In this document: one piece after another, positions 1 to 4,190 of the stretch | Numbering within the stretch: position 1 is the first letter of the stretch | How the letters are laid out: each line of letters begins with the position of its first letter | Source of the DNA: Porticoccaceae bacterium | GTDB lineage: Bacteria; Pseudomonadota; Gammaproteobacteria; Pseudomonadales; Porticoccaceae | DNA: 5,039 nt | Direction of reading: 5' to 3' | Assembly: GCA_023228865.1 (NCBI GenBank) | Contig: JALOAH010000171.1 | Location: forward strand, 1-5,039 | Translations under genes and position numbers: made by a program | Notes under the pieces: model-generated | The model's input: the letters and a program-made list of their open reading frames with translations, nothing else | What the model was told of the DNA's origin: nothing | The model's database searches: none

Positions 1-442
1 CCAACTCACCTCGGATCACGGTTTTAACCTTGATAACAGCGCTGCCCAGCTCGAACCCGTGGTTAAACAATTGCGGGACAAGGGTATGCGGGTCAGCCTT
101 TTCATGGATCCCGACAAACATCAAATTCGCCTCGCCCGCGAACTGGGCGCTGATCGTATCGAACTCTATACCGGCCCCTACGCCGCCGTCTGGAACACTG
201 GCGTCGAGCTCGAAAAACTCCATGACGACTATCATCAGGCGGCAGCCTACGCCACGGAAATCGGTCTTGGCGTCAATGCCGGCCACGATCTCAACCTCGA
301 CAACCTAACAAGGTTTCGCGACATTCCCGGTCTTCTTGAAGTATCCATAGGCCATGCCTTCACCGTGGATTCCCTGGCCATGGGCATGACAGCCGCCACC
401 CGCGCCTACAAGGCCGTGCTTGACGGCCATCCCTGGCAATGA
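1..442 (+). CDS. pdxJ: Pyridoxine 5'-phosphate synthase PdxJ (C-terminal part, 5' end outside window)
   Basis: PdxJ condenses 1-deoxy-D-xylulose 5-phosphate with 3-amino-2-oxopropyl phosphate to give pyridoxine 5'-phosphate, the last ring-forming step of the DXP-dependent vitamin B6 pathway in the cytosol. The frame is open from base 2, giving 146 residues; about 100 N-terminal residues of a roughly 240-residue TIM-barrel enzyme are missing. Visible family landmarks, numbered in the fragment, are TSDHGF near the start (3-8), VSLFMD (31-36), RIELYTGPYA (52-61), GLGVNAGHDLN (88-98), whose His95 matches the conserved histidine of the E. coli VNAGHGL motif, and EVSIGHA (113-119), a phosphate-binding loop. 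The stop overlaps the ATG of the next gene as ATGA, so the two are probably translationally coupled. In E. coli pdxJ is followed by acpS; here a different gene follows. The identification rests on recalled family motifs and is secure. The catalytic residues of the N-terminal half cannot be checked. Confidence 0.96.
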   Translation, partial: QLTSDHGFNLDNSAAQLEPVVKQLRDKGMRVSLFMDPDKHQIRLARELGADRIELYTGPYAAVWNTGVELEKLHDDYHQAAAYATEIGLGVNAGHDLNLDNLTRFRDIPGLLEVSIGHAFTVDSLAMGMTAATRAYKAVLDGHPWQ

Positions 443-1326
443 CGGCGCCCAGGCTCAACATTATCGGCTGCGGCCGAGTGGCCAAAACCCTGGGCAGACT
501 CTTTGGCGACAGACAGCTGGCCGCTATCACCACGATCTACAGCCGCAATCTCGACAGGGGTAGAGCAGCCTGCGGGTTTCTTGGCCAGGGTAGCGCCACC
601 GACAATCTCGCCAGCCTTGCCCCTGCCAATGTCTGGTTGATTGCCGTTGCCGACGACGCCATCGCCCCAATGGTTCGACAACTGGCCGAGCTCGATCATC
701 TCCACTGGGACAACAGCATCGTTTTTCATTGCAGCGGCATCCACAGCTCGTCCCTACTCCAACCTCTGGCTGAAAAAGGCGCCGCTACCGCCAGCCTGCA
801 CCCCATTCACAGCTTTGCCAACCCCGCAGACTCCATTGCGCAATTTCAGGGCACCTATTGCACCGCCGAGGGCGACCCTGACGCAGTGGACTCTCTGACA
901 GCAATGTTTGCAGCCCTGGGCGCAATCACCGTTGCCATCAACAGTGACCGCAAAGCCCTTTACCATGCTGCCACGGCTGTGGCCAGCAACCATTTGGTAG
1001 CGCTGATCGCCAACAGTTTGGAAATGCTGAACCGTTCAGGCGTGGAACCATCAATAGCCGCATTGATGCTGAAGCCACTGATTCTCGGCAGCGCCGGCAA
1101 CGCCCTGACGACATCCCCCCAGACCGCACTCACCGGCCCCATTCAGCGGGGTGACAGTGACAGTGTTCGCAAACACCTGGGGGCGATAGAGAACTATTGC
1201 CCTGAACTGTTAATCCCCTACAGAGTGATGGCTCGCGAGACTCTGAAGCTGGCGACAGCCAATCCCAAAGGCGCAAACAGCGGTCACCAGTCCATTGCGG
1301 CGTTACTGGCAGTTTCTGGAGATTGA
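439..1326 (+). CDS. Rossmann-like / DUF2520 domain protein (putative NAD(P)-dependent oxidoreductase)
   Basis: This 295-residue cytosolic protein has the two-part layout of Rossmann-like plus DUF2520 proteins, distant relatives of ketopantoate, pyrroline-5-carboxylate and prephenate dehydrogenases. Residues 5-20 form a beta strand and dinucleotide-binding loop (NIIGCGRVAKTLG, GxGxxA pattern). VWLIAVADDAI (65-75) is the usual strand-4 region of this fold, and FHCSG (96-100) and SLHPIHSF (119-126) are typical of the family. The helical C-terminal half carries YHAATAVASNHLVAL (175-189) and LTGPIQRGD (231-239), the best DUF2520 hallmarks. Length is normal for the family. The substrate is not established as far as I know, so oxidoreductase activity is inferred from the fold. 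The ATG overlaps the pdxJ stop and no strong Shine-Dalgarno lies upstream, which suggests translational re-initiation after pdxJ. I would not assign a role in B6 synthesis from the linkage alone. Confidence 0.9.
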   Translation: MTAPRLNIIGCGRVAKTLGRLFGDRQLAAITTIYSRNLDRGRAACGFLGQGSATDNLASLAPANVWLIAVADDAIAPMVRQLAELDHLHWDNSIVFHCSGIHSSSLLQPLAEKGAATASLHPIHSFANPADSIAQFQGTYCTAEGDPDAVDSLTAMFAALGAITVAINSDRKALYHAATAVASNHLVALIANSLEMLNRSGVEPSIAALMLKPLILGSAGNALTTSPQTALTGPIQRGDSDSVRKHLGAIENYCPELLIPYRVMARETLKLATANPKGANSGHQSIAALLAVSGD

Positions 1327-1362
1327 CGCCCAGGGATACAAGATCTTATGCAGGCGGAAAAG

Positions 1363-1379
1363 AAATCCGAGGAGGATTT
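1363..1379 (+). terminator. Weak hairpin after the pdxJ operon, possible inefficient terminator
   Basis: AAATCC (1363-1368) pairs with GGATTT (1374-1379) around a five-base loop, giving a 6-bp stem that ends in TTTT but then runs into GGC. The stem is short and the T run is mostly inside it, so termination would be poor. It is the only hairpin I found between the DUF2520 stop and the next promoter, so it is listed as a weak candidate. Read-through into the downstream gene is possible. Confidence 0.2.
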
Positions 1380-1402
1380 TGGCAAACCCTTGACCCCCAG
1401 CA

Positions 1403-1431
1403 CTGATAGTTTGCAGCCAGCCTGCTAAAAT
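1403..1431 (+). promoter_or_regulatory. Promoter candidate for the 466-residue gene (extended -10)
   Basis: A -35-like CTGATA (1403-1408, four of six matches to TTGACA) is followed by 17 bases and an extended -10 TGCTAAAAT (TG at 1423-1424, TAAAAT at 1426-1431, five of six matches to TATAAT). Transcription would start near 1437-1439 and leave a leader of about 30 bases before the GTG at 1467. Spacing and the TG dinucleotide fit a sigma-70 type promoter. A TTGACC at 1390-1395 also resembles a -35 box but has no -10 at the right distance. Confidence 0.55.
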
Positions 1432-1466
1432 GGCGCCACCTTCACCCGACACCAGGCATTTCCGCA

Positions 1467-2867
1467 GTGATTCAGCGCGACAAAAATCTGTCTACAGAGC
1501 AAAAAGCCCTAACCATCAACCTCGACGAACAGAAGTACGGCACCATCGTCGAAATTGGCGCCGGCCAGGAAGTCGCCCGCCAGTTTTTTAATGCCGGAGC
1601 CGCTGCGGGCACTATCGCCAAAACTGCATCGGCCTACGACATGCAGATCAGCGACGAAATCTACGGCAAGGCCGGACGCTATGTCAGCCTCGAACGTTTG
1701 CGGCAGATGCTCGACCACGAGTACGACCTCCTCATCGAGCGCCTTGCCAACCGGCGCTCCCGCAACACCCATTTTTTCTGCTACGCAGCCACAGTGACGG
1801 CAAAAGGTTACAAGCAAAACAGTGAATGCCACGGCTGGATCGGCATTCGCCTACAGATGTATCCAGGGGCGCCAGCCAGTGAAATTGTCATGCACGTCAG
1901 TATGATGGATGAAACCAACAGGCTGCAGTCGGAAGCCCTGGGAATTCTCGGCGTCAACCTTATGCACGGCGCCTTTTACCATGCCCTCAAACCCAAGTGG
2001 CTGATCGAAGGTCTGCTGGACAATCTCGAAAACAATCGCATTGAAGTGGATCTTATTCATTTTTCAGGCCCCTATTTTGAAGAGCTCGACAACCGCCTGA
2101 TGAACCTTCACCTGGTGCGCAGCTGGTGCTGTCGCGCAGTGATGTTTGATACCGAGGCAACCCCTATAGTGCCCGGCGAAGAATTGCGCAAAAAACACAC
2201 TCTGGTGCTGCGGGGATCTTTCAACCCGCCGACAAAAGTGCACGTCGACATGATGGAATGCGCCCTGCGCCAGTTTACCGAAGAGGAGGGGCTGAGCCCC
2301 GCCAGCATCTCGAAAATGGCGGAGATCACCATGGCGGATATCGCCAAGGATAAAGAACAGGCAGATGCGGTGTTTCTCGCCAGGGTCGAACTTCTCGCCT
2401 CCCTGGGTTACAACGTCCTGGTTTCCGATTATTTGCGTTTTTTCCGTCTCCGTTCCTGGATTCGCCGTTACACCCAGAACAATATTGGCATCGTTCTCAG
2501 CGTTCTCGATTTCAGCCAGATCTTCGATACCCGTTTCTACGAAGGCCTCGAAGGCGGCCTGCTCGAAGCCATGGGCAAGTTGTTTTCCGATAACACTTAC
2601 GTCTATGTCTATCCTGCGAAGATGAATGACGCCCTGGTAACACTGGACAACGTCGAGGTGCCGAATCAGGTCGTCCACCTGCTAAAACATCTGGTGGCCA
2701 ATCGCGCCATGGTTCCCGCCAAATACCACCGAGAGGAGCACATGCATATTGTCGCTGGCGAGACGTTAAAAATGATTGCCAGCGGCAAGGGAGAATGGGA
2801 AGATAACGTGCCCGAATCAATTGCTGAAATTATCAAAGCCAGAAATTTATTTGGGCTAAAACAATAA
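1467..2867 (+). CDS. Conserved protein of unknown function, 466 residues, GTG start
   Basis: I cannot assign a function. The sequence is soluble-looking, with no signal peptide and no membrane segment. Near the N-terminus is a glycine-rich block, EIGAGQEVARQFFNAGAAAG (29-48), followed by TIAKTASAYDM (49-59). Further regions that look constrained are LDHEYDLLIERL (82-93), HGWIGIRLQ (122-130), ALGILGVNLMHGAFYH (157-172), VLRGSFNPPTKVHVDMM (247-263) and YVYPAKMNDAL (380-390). From memory, close relatives of similar length occur in several bacterial phyla and carry conflicting automatic names, including TonB-dependent receptor and nicotinate-nucleotide adenylyltransferase. The first cannot be right because there is no signal or barrel. 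The second may come from RGSFNPPTKVH, which resembles the GxFxPxHxGH loop of nucleotidyltransferases but lacks its full pattern. The frame is closed upstream by TAG at 1407 and no in-frame ATG, TTG or other GTG exists between there and residue 20, so GTG 1467 is the best start despite only a weak AGG upstream (1454-1456). Confidence 0.9.
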   Translation: MIQRDKNLSTEQKALTINLDEQKYGTIVEIGAGQEVARQFFNAGAAAGTIAKTASAYDMQISDEIYGKAGRYVSLERLRQMLDHEYDLLIERLANRRSRNTHFFCYAATVTAKGYKQNSECHGWIGIRLQMYPGAPASEIVMHVSMMDETNRLQSEALGILGVNLMHGAFYHALKPKWLIEGLLDNLENNRIEVDLIHFSGPYFEELDNRLMNLHLVRSWCCRAVMFDTEATPIVPGEELRKKHTLVLRGSFNPPTKVHVDMMECALRQFTEEEGLSPASISKMAEITMADIAKDKEQADAVFLARVELLASLGYNVLVSDYLRFFRLRSWIRRYTQNNIGIVLSVLDFSQIFDTRFYEGLEGGLLEAMGKLFSDNTYVYVYPAKMNDALVTLDNVEVPNQVVHLLKHLVANRAMVPAKYHREEHMHIVAGETLKMIASGKGEWEDNVPESIAEIIKARNLFGLKQ

Positions 2868-2872
2868 CATCC

Positions 2873-2922
2873 GTGGCAAAACTTGGCGCCCGCTTATTGA
2901 CAAGCTGGTGCCCCGGAGCCAC
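2873..2922 (+). promoter_or_regulatory. Composite stem-loop in the leader of the small membrane peptide gene
   Basis: The core is GGCGCC (2885-2890) paired with GGTGCC (2907-2912, one G-T wobble). After a C/T mismatch it continues as GCTT (2892-2895) with AAGC (2902-2905) around a six-base ATTGAC loop. An outer helix GTGGC (2873-2877) with GCCAC (2918-2922) closes it across an internal loop of 7 and 5 bases. No T run follows, so it is not a standard terminator. It starts just after the stop of the 466-residue gene and ends shortly before the ribosome binding site of the next ORF, which suits an mRNA processing, stabilising or translation-control element. A perfect TTGACA (2897-2902) spans the loop and the start of the right arm and could instead be a -35 box, but no good -10 lies 16-18 bases downstream. 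Confidence 0.5.
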
Positions 2923-2945
2923 ACAGTAATGAGGAATCGAAAATC

Positions 2946-3050
2946 ATGTTAGCTGAAGACAAGCATACCCTCGCCAATATAGGCAAAATGGTTCTCGCCG
3001 GGCTCGCCCTCACCATAGCACTGGTTTTTCTGGCCGCGCTGCTTACCTGA
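2946..3050 (+). CDS. Small single-span membrane protein, 34 residues, unknown function
   Basis: A 34-codon ORF starts at ATG with a good Shine-Dalgarno, GAGGAA at 2931-2936, about nine bases upstream. The peptide has a charged N-terminus (AEDKHTLANIGK, 3-14) and then one uninterrupted hydrophobic stretch, residues 15-33 (MVLAGLALTIALVFLAALL), long enough for one transmembrane helix and reaching almost to the C-terminus. Such a peptide would sit in the inner membrane. I do not recognise a family. The case for a real gene is the ribosome binding site, the clean amphipathic-to-hydrophobic layout, the structured leader before it and the strong terminator 29 bases after its stop. It lies 78 bases behind the 466-residue gene and may be cotranscribed with it. 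It is short enough to be missed by standard gene callers. Confidence 0.7.
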   Translation: MLAEDKHTLANIGKMVLAGLALTIALVFLAALLT

Positions 3051-3079
3051 ACCATTCATCCTTGCCGTATTGATGGCGC

Positions 3080-3108
3080 AAAAACCGAAAATGTGCTTTT
3101 CGGTTTTT
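3080..3108 (+). terminator. Rho-independent terminator after the small membrane protein gene
   Basis: A perfect 12-bp inverted repeat: AAAAACCGAAAA (3080-3091) and TTTTCGGTTTTT (3097-3108) around the five-base loop TGTGC. The A-rich left flank and T-rich right flank make it symmetric, so it could stop transcription in both directions. The stem has only three G-C pairs in its centre, but the layout is a classic intrinsic terminator. It closes the transcript that includes the small peptide, and probably the 466-residue gene. Confidence 0.88.
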
Positions 3109-3140
3109 CCATAAAATCAATCAATTACCACCTTTTTTTT

Positions 3141-3181
3141 GGGCGGCAGTGGTTGTATGCCCCCATGCTTTCGCGCCGCCC
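3141..3181. repeat. GC-rich inverted repeat, possible RNA hairpin
   Basis: GGGCGGC (3141-3147) and GCCGCCC (3175-3181) are perfect complements separated by 27 bases. The pair is preceded by eight T residues and followed by TTTTC. With a T run on the + strand side this could act as a second terminator behind the one at 3080-3108, but the loop is long and the T run only four bases. On the - strand the right-hand flank is poly-A, so it would not terminate there. It could also be the end of a small RNA. Confidence 0.4.
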
Positions 3182-3323
3182 TTTTCCCAGGGCTTCAGGT
3201 GCTTCTAACTGAGCTTTTGCCAGCACAGATCCATGGTTTTTTCGGCTGCGCCACACTGCCTGACAAGCTGCTTTCAGGATGTTTTCCCCCTGCATCCCTG
3301 AGATTATTCCACAGTAACAGCCA

Positions 3324-3350
3324 GGCTCCCTGCCAAGGCAAGCAGGCGCC
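3324..3350. repeat. Interrupted inverted repeat, weak hairpin
   Basis: GGC (3324-3326) with GCC (3348-3350) and CCTGC (3329-3333) with GCAGG (3342-3346) form a stem with a small internal loop, around CAAGGCAA. The same CAAGGCAA octamer occurs at 4070-4077 downstream of the phosphatase gene, also in a hairpin. No T run follows. Its function is unknown, and it may be chance in GC-rich intergenic DNA. Confidence 0.3.
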
Positions 3351-3364
3351 CGAGCATTCAATGG

Positions 3365-3393
3365 GTGAAACCGGCGGCAACAGCCTTTAGAAT
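3365..3393 (+). promoter_or_regulatory. Promoter candidate for the histidine phosphatase gene
   Basis: GTGAAA (3365-3370, four of six matches to TTGACA), a 17-base spacer and TAGAAT (3388-3393, five of six matches to TATAAT) form a sigma-70-like promoter. Transcription would start around 3400, giving a leader of about 27 bases before ATG 3427. It fits the gene being an independent unit after the terminator at 3080-3108. Confidence 0.5.
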
Positions 3394-3426
3394 AGAAACA
3401 CTAACTCTTTACTGCGAAATCAGCTT

Positions 3427-4038
3427 ATGTCGAGAAAAGGACGTTTAATCATGGTTCGCCACGGCCAGACTCCGGCGAATGTCAGCGGTATCTGGCACGG
3501 CAGTACCGACACCCCGCTGACAGAAGTGGGACATCACCAGGCGGACAACCTGGCGGCGCACTTTCATCGGGTAATGATTCCCGACGTCATCTATGCCAGC
3601 CCCCTTCAGCGCGCCCACAACACGGCAAAAGCCATTGCCGATATTCACAATCTTTCCGTCAACCTCGATCCGCGCCTCGCGGAACTCTCCCTGGGAGAAT
3701 GGGAGGGCTACAGGTTTGAAGATATCCGCAAAACCCACGACCCCGAGGGTTTGCTTTTCAAGGATCCCCACTTCACCCCGCCGCGGGGAGAATCTCAGCT
3801 GATCGTCAAAAAACGCATTGTCGCCGCTATCGAGGAAATTCTTGACAAACACAGGGATGAAAATGTGGTGATGGTGTCCCACGGCGTCACATTGGGGATT
3901 GCTATCGCCCACTATCTCCACGAAGATACTACCCGTTGGATGGAGTATCATCACGAAAATACTGCCTATACCGAATTTTGCCCCATCGACAAAAAGCTGG
4001 TGTTTTTTAACAAAACGGATCATTACAGCAGGGATTGA
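3427..4038 (+). CDS. Histidine phosphatase family protein (phosphoglycerate mutase-like)
   Basis: This 203-residue cytosolic enzyme of the histidine phosphatase superfamily hydrolyses a phosphate ester through a phosphohistidine intermediate. The RHG motif is at 11-13 (MVRHGQT) with His12 as nucleophile. The second phosphate-binding arginine is Arg62 in SPLQRAHNTA, the acidic general acid is probably Glu86 in LAELSLGEWEG (84-94), and the second histidine is His152 in VSHGVTLG. RGES at 120-123 is also usual for the family. All four catalytic-core residues are present and length is normal for the CobC/GpmB-like branch. The substrate cannot be told: no cobalamin genes are nearby, so an alpha-ribazole phosphatase role is not supported. 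ATG 3427 is chosen because the first beta strand (RLIMV) precedes the RHG motif, although it has no clear Shine-Dalgarno. ATG 3451 has a good AGGA nine bases upstream but would remove that strand. Confidence 0.93.
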   Translation: MSRKGRLIMVRHGQTPANVSGIWHGSTDTPLTEVGHHQADNLAAHFHRVMIPDVIYASPLQRAHNTAKAIADIHNLSVNLDPRLAELSLGEWEGYRFEDIRKTHDPEGLLFKDPHFTPPRGESQLIVKKRIVAAIEEILDKHRDENVVMVSHGVTLGIAIAHYLHEDTTRWMEYHHENTAYTEFCPIDKKLVFFNKTDHYSRD

Positions 4039-4054
4039 TTACTGGCGTTGCAAC

Positions 4055-4082
4055 CACTGCCTGCCCCGGCAAGGCAACAGTG
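4055..4082. repeat. Hairpin downstream of the phosphatase gene
   Basis: CACTG (4055-4059) pairs with CAGTG (4078-4082), and inside it TGCC (4062-4065) pairs with GGCA (4073-4076), with unequal bulges of two and one bases. It begins 16 bases after the phosphatase stop, where a terminator is expected, but no T run follows, so it is not a standard intrinsic terminator. It may protect the mRNA 3' end. Confidence 0.35.
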
Positions 4083-4117
4083 AATGCAGATAACCAGAGG
4101 CATCGGCGCGGGGATTT

Positions 4118-4142
4118 TATAAACCAGCGCCCTTTCCGCTGG
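4118..4142 (+). promoter_or_regulatory. TATAAA box and adjacent hairpin in the fadE leader
   Basis: TATAAA (4118-4123) inside an AT-rich patch in otherwise GC-rich DNA could be the -10 of a fadE promoter; no good -35 lies 16-18 bases upstream, as would suit a regulated promoter needing an activator. Directly after it CCAGCG (4124-4129) and CGCTGG (4137-4142) form a perfect 6-bp stem around CCCTTTC, at or next to the expected transcription start. This could be an operator or a 5'-end hairpin. I do not see a match to the FadR or PsrA consensus sites as I remember them. Read on the - strand, the hairpin is followed by TTTATAAAAT and could terminate an antisense transcript. Confidence 0.35.
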
Positions 4143-4190
4143 CACCGGCAAGCCAGATTGTAGTGGTCGCGCCCAATGGAGCTTGTCACC

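Larger units (their letters stand above)
3109..3426. other. 318-base intergenic region without a convincing gene
   Basis: Between the terminator and the histidine phosphatase start there is no protein I can support. Frames open in both directions for about 80 codons, but their predicted products are rich in Cys, Pro and Gly, match no family I know, and have no good ribosome binding site. What it does hold is a T8 tract (3133-3140) directly followed by a GC-rich inverted repeat (3141-3181), a weaker hairpin (3324-3350) and a promoter candidate for the downstream gene (3365-3393). An untranslated RNA or a decayed element is possible; nothing proves either. Confidence 0.6.

Noticed and set aside
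1390..1395. TTGACC as -35 box paired with TAAAAT at 1426
   Set aside because: The spacer would be 30 bases, too long for a sigma-70 promoter; CTGATA at 1403 gives the correct 17.
1348..1428. 26-codon ORF (MQAEKKSEEDFGKPL...) between the DUF2520 gene and the next gene
   Set aside because: It has only a distant AGGGA (1332-1336), resembles no family I know, and its stop lies inside the proposed -10 box of the next gene. A real microprotein cannot be excluded, but nothing positive supports it.
2064..2678. 204-codon open frame on the - strand inside the 466-residue gene
   Set aside because: It is fully antisense to a clear + strand gene, matches no family, and is explained by codon bias of the sense gene in GC-rich DNA.
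1467..2867. Naming the 466-residue protein a TonB-dependent receptor or a NadD-type adenylyltransferase
   Set aside because: There is no signal peptide, plug or barrel pattern, and the nucleotidyltransferase-like loop is incomplete and internal, so neither name is supported by the sequence.
2897..2902. Perfect TTGACA as a -35 promoter box for the small membrane gene
   Set aside because: No acceptable -10 lies 16-18 bases downstream; the closest AT-rich match (AGTAAT) is 22 bases away, and the hexamer overlaps the loop of a strong stem-loop.
3125..3390. Opposed open frames of about 80 codons in the intergenic region
   Set aside because: No ribosome binding sites, no family resemblance, unusual Cys/Pro/Gly-rich composition, and both frames cover the same bases.
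3445..4023. 192-codon open frame on the - strand over the phosphatase gene
   Set aside because: The opposite strand carries an intact histidine phosphatase with all catalytic residues; this frame is its shadow.
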